This document shows positions 35,219 through 46,860 of a stretch of 64,000 bases of DNA, in pieces. The position numbers were made by a program, and so were the translations under genes. Origin of the DNA: Agrypnia vestita (lineage: Eukaryota; Arthropoda; Insecta; Trichoptera; Phryganeidae); the NCBI GenBank assembly GCA_016648135.1, contig JADDOH010014819.1, positions 1 through 64,000 of the forward strand. The letters run 5' to 3'. Under the pieces are notes generated by a model. It made no database searches. It was not told the DNA's origin and worked only from the letters and a program-made list of their open reading frames with translations. Each line of letters opens with the position of its first letter. Position 1 is the stretch's first letter.

Positions 35219-35744
35219 AGAGGGTTATTTGTAAGACATTAATAACCTCGCAGGAATATACTCCTGCCTTGATTATGAGTCGAAAATGTTCAAGCTATCA
35301 TGACCTAATATCAATAGTTATAGATATATGCAACATCAAAGTTTACATTTTTTATCAAAATTTCTGACTTATTTTTCGTAAAACGTTGGACTATCATTAT
35401 AGTAACTAATATCAATTACGAAAAATTCATTCGTTTTAATACAAGTTAAATAAAATGACAAAAACCCTGAAAAATTCCAATTGGAATGTTTTCCAATTGG
35501 AATTCGAAGGTTTTTATTTTTTGGTATTATTGTATTAAAGGGAATTAATTTTTTTATTTTGGTTTTTGGGTTACTGTAATGATAGTCGAACGTCATACAA
35601 AAAATAAGTCATAAATATTGAAAAAAAAAATGCAAACTTTGATGTCGCATATCTCTTTAACTATTGATATCAGGTCATAATAGCTTGAACGTTTTCGATT
35701 CATAATCAAGGCAGGAATATAGTTGTTAATGTTTTCCAAATAGA
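35219..35744. mobile_element. Foldback MITE, family M (type A ends)
   Basis: Left 'gacattaataacctcgcagg', right 'gttgttaatgttttccaaat', with both arms mirrored: 'gagtcgaaaatgttcaagct', 'catgacctaatatca', 'aaagttt.cattttt'. The flanks are (TA)n, consistent with TA-rich insertion sites. The minus frame 35369-35596 is arm sequence, not a gene. Confidence 0.75.
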
Positions 35745-36549
35745 TCTATATATATATTTTTGCTTAGTTAATATTATATCAATATAATATATATATATAT
35801 AATACTGTTAGGAAATAGGATTTAACAAAATAAGAGAAACATAAGTTATTAATTAGATAACAGTTTCAGTAGGGACCAACAGAAATTTAAATATGCTGGA
35901 GGGTACACTAAAGATCGTATAGTTTACCTATATTTTAGCTGGGGTGGGTTGATGTTATGTGCAAACAAACAAAACGTTTGTTACCAACCCATTGATGCCC
36001 GCGTCGGTCCGAAATCCACGTACTTTAAAGATGTGCCAAGTAAACGTCAAAAATTAGGACTACGGTAAAAAATAAGTTGATCCGGTACGTCACAAAAGCA
36101 TTTGTAATTCAGTTGCTCGAAGTTCTTCGGGGGGAGGAGGGAGAAGGTTTCTTTTGCTCCCCACGTGCCTTTGTGCCTTCCCTCTGTTTGCATTTGAAAG
36201 GAAAAGTTCACTTTTATCTTCTCACCTTTCTCCAAAACTGGAGAAATTTTTGAAAGTTCAACAATAAAGTTTTAATTTAGCCTTGGAATAAAACATTTAA
36301 GGGTAATTATGTATACACAGTGAAATTTTTTTCCTAACTCTTACAAGATTTTTTCGGTACTTGGGTAATCAAGGTTCTTCCACTTTAAATCAATTTCGAA
36401 GTTGGTAAAGTTATGCGAAAAAATTCATTAATTTTTCCAACGATTACCCTTTTCAAAAGTAAAGATAAGCGACTCGATCAAGATTAACAATTCTTCTATG
36501 GGTATATTCTGAGAACACAATTACTGGATTTGTCTATTGCTGGATCATT
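35745..36549. other. Unassigned AT-rich DNA
   Basis: Nothing supported. Confidence 0.4.
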
Positions 36550-36790
36550 ATTTAATTATAGCGGTCTCACAGAGACGACGGTATTTATATGAAAGACGTG
36601 TATGATAGTCTTTTTGGCCTAGGGCTTACAAATATATGGAAGGTTTCAATTTGGAACACGTATACAATTTTCAAATATTTGATAATGTTTGGATGTTCTT
36701 ACCATGGGATTGATGAACAACACTTTGTGCAGAGTGATCACTTAATTAAGCCTATAAAGATTGTAAGCCCTTGGCTATGCGTTCTCAACA
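36550..36790 (-). repeat. Possible decayed repeat C copy
   Basis: 'cacagagacgacggtattta' and later 'ttaattaagcctataaag' plus 'gtaagccc' recall repeat C words in inverted order. Weak. The overlapping 117-codon plus frame (36589-36942) shows no motif and I do not call it a gene. Confidence 0.25.
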
Positions 36791-38029
36791 TCTCTCGTCA
36801 ACCATTTTTTCGCCTCTGGAACTCATTTTTAATAGAAGAACACCTTTTTAAAATAAGTAAAACACGAACATCAAACAACCTTTCAAATGCTATCCGTTTT
36901 TACCATCCATTATCCAAAACTACAAAATACCTGGCATGTTAATTAATAATACAAAACATGTTATGTACCATTTAAAATTATTGAAAAATAATATATAAGT
37001 ACAAATATATGACAGTACCTACTGCCAGAGTAAAATTTATAGTAACCATAAATATTTCAATCAAATTAAAAGGCAAGAACGTGTTAATTTCAGAATGGTA
37101 GATAGCATGAACATGTTATTATTGAAGATAACATGTTCTTCCCATTAGTAACTTGATTTTTATGAAAAAGTGTAGTTAACATGTTCATCCCTATAATTTA
37201 AACATGTCTAATTATTTTTTAATTCTGTACTTATTTCCAATGGAAAGAGCATACAATATATTATGACGTGAGGTTCTGATGCTTCCATCAGAACTCCTCG
37301 TCACCACCAGTTTTGCTCAGTCGGAGAAGAATGGGACTCACCTTACTTCTACATTTCAAACTCAGGGTACTTCTGGTGTCGCGTACGCTGCACTTTAGCT
37401 GTCTCTCATTTTAACATATTTAAAGTTGCAACAGTTCAATGACAAGGGTTATACAACGAAACATTATTTAGTTAACATGTGAATTTATTCAAATTAATTT
37501 AATCAAAAATTAATGGTGCCACAGAAGGTGACAATTTTCCATAAAATATTTTTGTGAATTTTGCACATCGAAATCTTTTTTGTACAATAAATAGAGTTGA
37601 ATAATTTAATTTACCGCGCCTCGACATCAGCGCTAGCGGCCGCATTAAACAAGGATGGAAAAGACAATCGAAACTAAATACTTTTATACTACTAGCAGTG
37701 CCGCAGCGCTGGTGTTGGAAACGCCGGCAATCACATTCTGTAGATTCAATTAACATCAGGTCAAAATTTCTAAATCAGATTCAAAAAACAATGAAGCTAC
37801 AATAGGCTGTGCGAATACATTCGCTTGGTGACATTGATTTCAGATAACATGTCACAATTTCTGGCATAAACACCGCTTCCGCATGTAGTTAGCAATGTTC
37901 TTCTAAAAACGGCACGACCTGATGCACTCGTTCTATTCAATTTTCGGAGCCAGATAAACTCCCAGCTCGCTCCAGGCGTGACGTGATGTTAATGATTAAA
38001 AAATTTGGAATACCAGGCATGTCATGGTC
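36791..38029. other. Unassigned DNA
   Basis: Contains a hairpin at 37265-37302 (see findings). No supported gene. Confidence 0.4.
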
Positions 38030-38260
38030 TTCATTTTACTGGCCTTGCATCTGAAGCAGGATTGCTGCCTTATGGGTCCAGAGAACAACCCCGCCCCGAG
38101 GCTTTGGGCTGCCGATGCAGATGACTTCCGGAACATCATCTCTGCATCTGCCCCCCAGGCGTTGCAAGGGATGCACCTTTCACTCCACGACCCGTCTTCT
38201 GGCCATGGCGCGAAACGCTGGCGTGGAAGGACCCTCTGTACGAAAGACATTATTAAACAA
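38030..38260. other. GC-rich island with open frames on both strands
   Basis: About 230 bp with much higher GC than its surroundings, open in several frames on both strands (the longest about 90 codons, minus). No domain is recognised, and open frames on both strands are expected of GC-rich sequence. It could be an exon, a regulatory island or an insertion. Confidence 0.3.
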
Positions 38261-38600
38261 ACAATCATGTAATTTCACAAGTTATCTTTATGCCACTTCA
38301 AATTGCGTCTCTCGGAATGAGCTTACCTCTTAACACGAGGGTTCACAGAAAGGCTCACATCTTGCGTGCGGAAGTGTCAGATTTCGAATGCGCCATTTTG
38401 AAACACCGTCCCCACGTTCGCGACCGCCATGAAACTATCTGCAGTAGACCAAAGACATTTATTTTTTCCCATAGAGCATTCGCGGTACCTACGCGGATTA
38501 AAATCAATTTTGGTGCAGATATTTGGTGCGGGGATCGATAAATTCATTACTTTTAGATGTTTCGCGAAGAGGTGTGATGAACAGAAGTTGCTACGTCACA

Positions 38601-38640
38601 ATATATATATATATATAGATATATATATATATATATATAT
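38601..38640. repeat. (AT)n microsatellite
   Basis: Nearly pure AT dinucleotides with one GA interruption. Confidence 0.95.
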
Positions 38641-38694
38641 TGTATAATATTTAAGGTTTTCGCGGGTAAAAGATGACGAACTACTTTCTGAGGG

Positions 38695-38793
38695 AACCCG
38701 CGTCAAAATAAGAGGCCCTTGAGAATGAGCAGTGTTAACTGTTCGAAACGTCGGGAGTTTAAAAGTCCTTTTCAGGACTGTTTGACGCGGGTT
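38695..38793 (+). ncRNA. Hammerhead-like fold with closing stem, degenerate
   Basis: Outer arms AACCCGCGTCAAA (38695) and TTTGACGCGGGTT (38781) are perfectly complementary (13 bp). Between them lie CTTGAGAATGA (a degraded first box), a helix II (GAGCAG/CTGTTC), GAAACGTC, and a hairpin AGTCC/GGACT. This is the order of a type I hammerhead whose helix I is closed by the outer arms. The altered first box argues against activity. Confidence 0.5.
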
Positions 38794-40076
38794 ATATATA
38801 TGTTTTTTTTTTTTATATTCGAAATATGTTGAATTTATTTCAATAAAAAAGTGGTGTTTACAAAGTTATTTTATATAAATTATAAAGTACAATATTTAGT
38901 TAAGAGGGCTTATTAACTCATTTTTGACAAAAATGTTAGTTAACAACTTGCCTTGGGGTCTTCAATTGTCAAAATCTTATAATTAAATAGCAACGTGTAA
39001 GTTAAAAGACGTATGTGTGTACTTCCTACATTTCTTCTCTACTCGATATTGTATATTTTAAACGTTTTGCCTCCCCTGTACGTGAACTCATTTCGAGGAA
39101 TCTGCGAACTTATCATCTTGATCCTTTTGTACAAACGCCTGAGAATCCACCCCAACTTGCGGAAATTTTCCATCGGCTTTAAAAATTCTAGCGGAATAAC
39201 ACTATTTCATATTATAAAAGTTTGCATTGTTGCTTATTTTAATAAAAATATCTCCCGACCTCCTTCCTCCGAGGCAGGGCCGCGTGGCGATATTAAAGAA
39301 TAAATTTCGAGTCTACTGCGAGCGAGTGATTGACACACGTGCCGAGGAGCGTGCGGGATGAACTTTAATAGTTAATATTAAATGTGGAAGCTCCTCGCAA
39401 ATCAGAAAGCTTTTCCGAGAATGAAAGCCTTCTCGAGATGATTTAATATTAGCTTAAACATAAGTTTTCTCATCGAATAATGCAATAATATTTCAATTAT
39501 AAATAAAAAATACATTTGCAGAAACTGATAATAGTGGTATTATCAAAAGTTTATTTACCATTAAAACATGTCAATCTTCAATAGATACAAAAAATAAATT
39601 TTTATGTTTGTTTTTTTTTCATATTATGCGAATCTCTAAATCCATCTCTTTTAAAAAAAATATATTTTTGAAAAATAACAATCGATAATAAATTTGCCAA
39701 AGTCTACTGCTATAAGTGTACGTGCTGACAAATACTAGAGGAAAAAAGGTATATTTTGGAAGAAATAGAGGATAATATATTTATTTCGTGGATCATAAGT
39801 AACAATAACATGTTCAAAATCACAGTGATAAATGGGAGAAGTCGATGACCGAAGATAATATTAATTAAATTGGAAGCAAGCTGATGCAAAAACTATCGAG
39901 AAGTTAAATACCTGTCGCAAAAAAGAATCGATTTAGAGAGCTATACCGAAAAGGGAATGTCTCTTACAAAGACAAATAACGAGTATGACTTGAAAAGTTA
40001 AGGAGTTTTAAAGAATTTCATTTGAATCCGACGCAAATTACCGGACTCAAGAGAAATTGGGTAAATTTGATAGAAA
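38794..40076. other. Unassigned DNA
   Basis: The 96-codon frame at 39013-39303 has no motif. Nothing else seen. Confidence 0.4.
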
Positions 40077-41062
40077 TAACGATTGGAGGTACAAAGGTGG
40101 TGATTTTAAATGGACTGTAAATGACATAATTGGAAAGGAGAAATGGAAGCTCGACTCGCCTTCCGCAACATTTTCTTCCTTCCAGTAAACCAGAAAAAAC
40201 GATTGCACTCCATGTTGACGAAACGGTGACACACTTTTTAAAAAACTCTCACAATCAATGGTGCCCGGAAATATAATAAATTAGCAACGTTAAACATATG
40301 AGATTTAAATAACACAGGCAGAAGTATTACTTATTAATTTTAATTAAACGACTTTGTATTAACCACTTAACTAGTAACTCTATGTCTATCGGTTACGATA
40401 CCACTGTATCTTCACCAAGATGGACGCAAACTAACTATCCATTACTTATTCTAGCAAACAAATCAAATTTTGAACGGGGGCGTGGCTACAGCTATGTTGG
40501 GGGTAATTGAGAAGTGGACGCCGAAATGGGGAATATATCAAGTAACGGGCTATTCATAAAACTTTTCTTGTTATTAATTATTAGTAATTATAACAATTTG
40601 TAAGTATAAGCACGGGTATAAAAATTGAAAACTGTTAAACCATATATGATATAATAAATTATTTACAGTTATACATCCTTCGTCTTCATTAATGGATTGA
40701 TGTCTTTAAATAATACTCAGTGTAGAGATATAGCATTTATTGATAGACTAATAGAATGTAAGTAATATATATTATATGGCGCGCGAGCCATCTGTCACGA
40801 TGTCTACTTCTGAATGCAATCCCGACCAACAATGCATGCTCTTTCTCGCGTCCACACTCGTTCGCTCTCTTTTTCTCTATTCTACAGTTATCACAATAAG
40901 TATAACAAAAAAGAAATTTGCCCTGTTGAACCATACATTACACTGATAGACTGAATAATTATACAAAATAATAGTAACATTAGCATAACACATAAAGATT
41001 GGAGGTACAAAGGTAAACGGCGCTGATTTTAAATGAACTGCAAATGACATAATTGGAAAGGA
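40077..41062. repeat. Segment flanked by 65-bp direct repeats
   Basis: 'gattggaggtacaaagg' ... 'gattttaaatg.actg.aaatgacataattggaaagga' occurs at 40082-40138 and again at 40998-41061 in the same orientation. Repeat F copy 2 lies between. Boundaries are approximate. Confidence 0.55.
40370..40560 (-). repeat. Repeat F, copy 2
   Basis: Inverted relative to 34868-35095 with about 190 bp shared in order (see that entry). Confidence 0.6.
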
Positions 41063-41559
41063 TTTTTTTTACTGTAAAATGTAACTGTACTAATCACCTT
41101 GTCCTCAATGATTATCCATTAGGGTCATTCTGACCTGTCTACAGTCTTTAAATTAAAAATAAAAATAAAAATAAATAATACAAATAATAATAAAACTATA
41201 CATTAGTGCCTACTGTCGCCTTAGTATTACCTGTATGCATATACACGCTACGGTAGACGGAATTAATTCTCTGAAATACTGTCGAGTACCTCATATTCTG
41301 TCGGAGAGCTTTTAGTTATATTAGAAAATCTTCTCTTCAGCGCTGCAATTAATTTTAGAAATGGTCAGAAACCACAGGGAGTGAATTCAGGTGAACAAGC
41401 ATGAGTATCTAATTGGGTTAGTGAGCACGATGTGACCGCTTTAAATTTCGATCGCCTATATTTACACTAATGTGCACATGCACGTACGATACGTATATGT
41501 TAATTTTCTAACAGATTACTAGCAACAGGCTCGATTAGCTTAAATTTATGCACATTTAG

Positions 41560-41800
41560 GTTCAAATATGAATATTCTCATCAATGCGATACAAATATGA
41601 AAAATTCATACATCGGACAGACTGGAATATGAATAATTTTCATCAATGCAAATACGAATATTCTCATCAATGCGATACAAATATGAAAAATTCTTACATT
41701 GGACAGAGACAAGAATCGAAGAACACTTGAGGGAAGTAAAAAAAAATTACAATCAATTTAGAATTGGCAGATCACGCGAAAAATGGAGGTCATCGTTTCT
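41560..41800 (+). pseudogene. Decayed PLE GIY-YIG fragment with 84-bp duplication
   Basis: Frames contain NSYIGQTG near 41606 and a second SYIGQ near 41692, then RIEEHLREVKKNYN and LADHAKNGGH. That is the YIGQT strand, the R-x-x-EH helix and the A-x-H...GH block of GIY-YIG nucleases. An 84-bp tandem duplication ('caatgcgatacaaatatg') doubled the YIGQT part. Several frame changes; dead. Confidence 0.5.
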
Positions 41801-42200
41801 TCAGTATTATACAATACATATTGCGAGAATCAAAAGTGTGCAGAAAAAGTTTCTACGTATTTTGTCATACAATAACCTTCATAGCAACGAAGATTGACTT
41901 GCCTTTTTCAAGATGCACAAACTTGAGTCCTGACGGAAAATATCCGATCTCGTTGTGCTACACAAGATTGTCAGTGGATCTACTGATTTTTTCTCTTTCT
42001 GAAATAAATTTGCATGTTAAACCCTGTACAAAAAACCCGGAATTCTTTAGAATAAGCCAGTACGCTAAAAACATTGGTTACTTTTCTTCCATCACAAGGT
42101 TGTGTCGCATACATAACATTGATGCTGATATTCTTGCAGATATCTATCTTATAATAAATCAAAAATTCACTCATACACAACATCCATTTTCTAAACGATG
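41800..42200 (+). pseudogene. LINE RT C-terminal fragment
   Basis: HIARIKSVQKKFLRILSYNN, then KMHKLES, RKISDLVVLHKIVSGS and, after a frame change, a tail with FTHTQHPFSKR. This order (RIxxVQKxFLR, then a LxxRRxxxDLxxLxKI-type block) is the post-catalytic end of jockey/CR1-like RTs. At least two stops. It follows the GIY-YIG fragment directly. Confidence 0.55.
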
Positions 42201-42559
42201 ACCTGAACCTATAGATCCATTAAATCAATTATTTATTTATATATTCTTATATGATCGCACTACATTCAAACATTAAATATATAATACACACAAATATACA
42301 TGTAAAATATGCATTTATATTAAAATACATGTTACTAGAGCGTGCCGAAGACACTTATAATTGGGATAATGGGCATTGTCTTCATTTATAATGTATTATT
42401 ATTAGAGTATCATGTACCCATTATCCTCTTAGTGTTTCTATTAAATATAAAAAGAAGAAAATAGATACTACCTAATAGCGTACATAAAATAAATAAAATA
42501 AATTTTCAAACTACAGAGAGCGGTAATAAAAATACGACTCACATATGGAACAATGTGTG

Positions 42560-42790
42560 CAGAGTTAATATGTATACAACTTCTAAAATTTGATAGATGC
42601 GGTAGTCTATCATGGGTGGCATTTGTGAACGTTATATTTTGCAAAGTAAACAATTAAGCAAGCCGTGTGATATGTCGTAAGCCCAATGTAAACCCAAAAA
42701 TAAAGAATTTTATACCTACTTTCGCATATAAAAAAAATAATTAAAATGGCTTCGTTTCTATGAGACATCTAAAATATATATCTTGATAAA
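42560..42790 (+). repeat. Repeat C, copy at 42.6 kb
   Basis: Colinear with 6055-6240: 'tttgatagatg', 'gtgaacgtta', 'atgtcgtaagccca', 'gtaaacccaaa' and a tail 'tgagacatctaa'. Non-coding. Confidence 0.5.
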
Positions 42791-43550
42791 AAAAATGGCA
42801 TGACACGATTTTCTTTCATATTTTTATTTACGTTGCGAATGCTTCATTAATTATGGCTATTTAAAAAAAAAAAATTAACTTAACTTATTAAAATTGTGTA
42901 TACTTGTATGTATTTAATTTAAGTTTAATATATTATCATCATTTTCTATCCTAAAAGTATACCACACGACTCATTCATCACTTTTATAAAGAATTATTAG
43001 TGTTCTAGAACTAACCTCACGAATCTTCCCCATCAGTCATAATATGTGGTCAGTGGGGTGAGGTTGTCGGGAGAGGGAAAACGACATCTGTTGATGACAT
43101 CACGAACAATCTCTTGAAGGGTTGTTACCGCCGTTATTAACGGGTACACTGTGTGCTTTTTTTTCGACCACGACGGGTTACCGTAAAATTATTTTTAACC
43201 CTAGAATATTAATGCGGGTTGGGGAAGGATGATACAAAAAGTCAAGGGTAACCACAAAAAACCTGGCAAACTATATCTTGAGTAAGAAAGACACCATAAC
43301 CTAGAGAATAACCAAAAATTTTAATGCGAAATGCGAAAAAACTATAAAATTTAACGACATGAAACTATGAGAATAATGTTTTTGGATGTCTTAGTTAGTA
43401 TCTATTTTGTTTTATTGACAATTATTGAAAAATATTTCCTGTTGCTTCTTCTTTTCTATGTCATACAACGGCAGTACTATGGGATACTGTGAATCTATAC
43501 CCTTCCAAATCACAATTAAAGTTCTTCAGAGATAGCTTATTGTAGTTATA
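42791..43550. other. Unassigned DNA
   Basis: No supported gene. Confidence 0.4.
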
Positions 43551-43579
43551 TTAGGTCCTTACATATGAAATTGGCGTTT
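43551..43579 (+). repeat. mariner left TIR
   Basis: 29 bp, perfect inverted match to 44786-44814; transposase binding site. Confidence 0.95.
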
Positions 43580-43717
43580 TGCCGTACTGGCATATTTTTC
43601 TCTTTGGTTAGGAATTCCAAATCCAAATTTATACAGCTATTTACTTGTGTTTTGAAAATTATAATTCATTTGTTTTTTCCTCAATTGTTTTTTTCTTTGC
43701 GTCACTCAGTTTACAAA

Positions 43718-44736
43718 ATGAAAAACTTGAAATATCGCGTTATTTACGAGTACGAGTTCCACCGTGGCACCAGTGCTGCAGAAACGGCTCGAAGGATTAA
43801 TGATGTGTATGGCGACGGTGCCGCAAAAGAAAACACAGTGCGTTTTTGGTTCCAACGTTTTCGTTCTGGAAATTTCGACCTGCAGAACAAACCCCGTGGA
43901 CGGCCGGAGACCAAAGTTGATAATGAAGAATTGAAGGCTATTGTGGAAGCGGATCCATCGCAAACCACATCCGAGTTAGCTGCAGGCTGCGGTGTTAGTG
44001 ATAAAACTGTTTAATCCACTTGAAGCAAATTGGTAAGGTGAAAAAGCTTGAAAGGTGGGTACCTCACGAATTGAGTGAAGCAAATCAACAAACGCGCGTT
44101 GACTGCTGCGTTGCATTACTCAACCGGCACAATAATGAAGGGATTTTAAATCGAATCATTACCTGTGATGAAAAGTGGATCCTGTACGATAATCGGAAGC
44201 GCTCATCGCAATGGCTGACCCCTGCCGAACCAGCCAAACCATGCCCCAAGCAAAAATTGACTCCAAAAAAGTTACTTGTGAGCGTTTGGTGGACTAGTGC
44301 TGGTGTCGTTCACTATAGCTTTCTTAAATCTGGCCAGACGATTACGGCAGATGTCTATTGTCAGCAACTGCAAACCATGATGGAAAAGCTAGCTGCTAAA
44401 CAACCGAGGCTGGTTAATCGCTCTAGGCCACTGCTGCTTCATGATAACGCTAGACCACACACTGCACAACAGACGGCTACCAAATTAGAGGAGCTTCAAT
44501 TGGAATGTCTAAGACATCCACCGTACTCTCCGGACCTTGCCCCAACAGATTACCATTTTTTTCGAAATTTGGATAACTTCTTGCAAAGGAAAAAATTCAA
44601 CTCCGATGGGGCAGTCCAAACCGCCTTCAAAGATTTTATTGATTCCCGTCCGAATGGTTTTTTTAGTAAAGGGATCGATGAACTACCTATGAGATGGCAA
44701 AAGTGCATAGATAGCAATGGTACATACTTTGATTAA
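43718..44736 (+). pseudogene. mariner transposase, single frameshift
   Basis: Cut-and-paste DNA transposase that binds the TIRs and acts in the nucleus. Start chosen at ATG 43718 (MKNLKYRVIYEYEFHRGTS), about 140 bp inside the TIR as usual; an earlier in-frame ATG at 43565 lies in the TIR. In order: two helix-turn-helix parts (ETARRIN..., VRFWFQRFRSGNF), the GRP linker, the WVPHELSE motif, ITCDEKW (Asp codon 44167), LLLHDNARPH (Asp 44443) and YSPDLAPTDYHFF (Asp 44548). The last two Asp residues are 34 residues apart: the DD34D triad, intact. At 44011-44014 the frame hits TAA after GVSDKTV and resumes in another frame with IHLKQIGKV, as if one T were lost. Full length would be about 339 residues, normal for the family. 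As it stands it cannot make full-length protein. Confidence 0.95.
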
Positions 44737-44785
44737 ATAAATATATTATAATAAAAAATAATCGGCTTTATGTTCCTCCCATACT

Positions 44786-44814
44786 AAACGCCAATTTCAT
44801 ATGTAAGGACCTAA
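44786..44814 (-). repeat. mariner right TIR
   Basis: 29 bp, perfect inverted match to the left TIR. Confidence 0.95.
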
Positions 44815-44861
44815 TATTATTTATTGAATTGGCTTTAACTTTGTGGAATGACGTATTTTAA

Positions 44862-45010
44862 TTATATATAAATATAGCACTTGTCTAAGACCACTTGTGA
44901 GTTTATGACTACACGACTAGTTTCGACAACTACAGTTATTGTCATCAAAGTGTGTCATGTAGTCATGTGTACTCAAGTGGTCTTAGACATGTGCTATATT
45001 TATATATCAT
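44862..45010 (-). ncRNA. Long palindrome carrying a hammerhead-like core
   Basis: Arms of about 55 bp (44862-44921, 44955-45010) pair with few mismatches ('ctaagaccacttg', 'tatagcac'). On the minus strand the loop region reads TTGATGA, a short helix II (CAA/TTG), TCGAAACTAGTC. So a first box with one change (T for C), an exact GAAAC, a helix III of AC/GT closed by TA, and a UC cleavage-type site, with the palindrome arms acting as a very long helix I. The geometry fits a type I hammerhead. Activity is inferred, not shown. Confidence 0.55.
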
Positions 45011-46459
45011 TATTATAGTTCTAGCAAATTCTGAAAAAAATTCTATGGATTTTGAGAGACTAAATTTTGTGAAAAATTATATTTGTTCAAATTACTATTT
45101 AAACATGTGGTTAAGTAACAAATAGTTAAGAAATCTTTTGATTTTACAGAATGAAATTATAAAATATCTTTTTTTACCTGAAACTATGGTTAATTTTTCC
45201 ATCATGTAACGTTGTCATCAAATTGTTTTTCTCCAAAAATGTCCTAGCTTTCACCCATCAATCAACTCTCTCCCTTCAAATTAACAACTTTTTTGCTTTA
45301 CGAAAAAAACAAAATCGGCCAAGTTTTGTCCAACAATTTTGCTTTGGACCTTTATAATATCTAAATGATTAAAATTGCATATCTACATAATTTCCTACTG
45401 AATTATTGTATAATTATTGACTACAATGTATTTTAAATAAACATAATTATATTAAGATATTATAGCAAATCACTTCCATTTGAAACGTTACTGTTGATTA
45501 AGATTTGGTAGTAACATTGATTAAATTTTTTTTTTGTAATTTTACTGTTACTTTTTTCAAAGATAAAATTATTATTTATAAGCAATTTTTTTAATTATCT
45601 CAATTGAATCTGTTTTAAATTTTTGAAATCGTACCGTCTCTTGATAGTTTAATCAATATTGATAATTTGTTAAAAAAATCAATGATTAATTTCTTCTCCA
45701 AATTAATCAAATTAAATTTGGGATTTAATTTCACGGCCTTATTCTTGTCCTTTGATTACTATTTTGATCAATTTATATAATTATTATTTTCTTTTAAACT
45801 TTTCTTAATTACTTAAGCGGAAAAAATATGGTTTTAATTTTTGATAGATACCTATAATGGTAATGATAACATATTACCAAAGATATTATTACGAACTAGT
45901 AATCTCGCGCGGAATTTAAATAAGATGTTTAATGACTTCTGAAAACAATAAATATAGATACACTACATATTTTGTGTATTAAAGAATGATTTTAGACCAG
46001 ATTATTTTACCGCAGATGTGAGGTTAAAAAAGGTCTGCCTCCAAATACAATACTAATGCGACATATTCTACCCTTCAATATTCACATGTTCTTGTTTTTG
46101 AATAACGTATTCAAGTAACCGTGAAAATCCCCGAAATCACCCTCCCTACATACGCAAGGTTTCCTCACGACTCTTCCGATTCCGTTTGCTTCCCGGATAT
46201 CGTATTTGAATATAGAACAACGGGCTTCCGTATTTTGTCGTTTTCTTTTGGATGGCATTATAACATCCCAGCTGCCAGTATATGTAGCAGCCAAAAAAAT
46301 AGTAATATTAGATTATTAAAATTTTGTTTCTGAAGAAAAGGGCTGATATGTAAATATTTATTTGATTTCTACTGAAAGCACATTAAATAGTTATACCACG
46401 CCCTGACACGGTGTTTATTCTTATTTATGTATACCATACTATTCCTTAAAAATACATCA
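45011..46459. other. Unassigned AT-rich DNA
   Basis: No supported gene. The overlapping 70-codon frames at 46082-46333 lack motifs. Confidence 0.4.
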
Positions 46460-46860
46460 TCATATTGATTTCACAGGTAGTAATGAGACCATAATCTTTT
46501 TACGTATTTGAAGACGATTAGATCCTGTCGATCTAGGATGCGTTAGGAATACTTTGTTATTTTTGATGGTTTTACTTGAAACTTCTTCTTCCTTGCATTG
46601 TCCAAACTTATTGTTTAGGTAGGCTATTGGGGTCGACTCTTCTCGTTCTCTGGCTGTATCTTCTTTGGTTCTGGGTATCGCTTTCATCCAGGCCGTTTCT
46701 CTGTAGTATTTTGGAGCATTGAGTAATCCAGGTGTTCTTCGGTCTTCCTCTGGATGACTGTCGATGAAGCTCCATAGATATTGCCAACCTCAATGTTTAG
46801 TCTGGTGGTCTCCGTCTTATATGCCGTATGCATCTCCGTCTTAGTTTGTGAACATTTGAA
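46460..46860 (-). pseudogene. LINE family D: RT C-terminal tail
   Basis: Minus frame with KLRRRCIRHI, SRGRPKNTWITQC, LQRNGLDESDTQ and RRVDPNSLPKQ. The GRPxxTW...LxxNGL...R...DP pattern is an LINE endonuclease/RT end. A neighbouring frame continues, so at least one frame change exists. Confidence 0.55.

Larger units (their letters stand above)
43551..44814 (+). mobile_element. mariner transposon with perfect 29-bp TIRs
   Basis: The TIRs 43551-43579 and 44786-44814 are perfect inverted copies starting TTAGGTCCTTACATATGAAA. TA lies on both sides (43549-43550 and 44815-44816), the target duplication of Tc1/mariner elements. Total length 1,264 bp, normal for mariner, with one transposase gene inside. 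Identical TIRs suggest a young insertion. The subfamily is not assigned. Confidence 0.97.

Noticed and set aside
35369..35596. 75-codon minus frame
   Set aside because: Lies inside an arm of a family M foldback element.
36589..36942. 117-codon plus frame
   Set aside because: No domain, composition of translated AT-rich DNA, and it overlaps repeat C-like words.
39013..39303. 96-codon plus frame
   Set aside because: No motif or neighbouring exon signal.
43565..43717. In-frame upstream extension of mariner transposase
   Set aside because: It begins inside the left TIR and precedes the normal transposase start at 43718.
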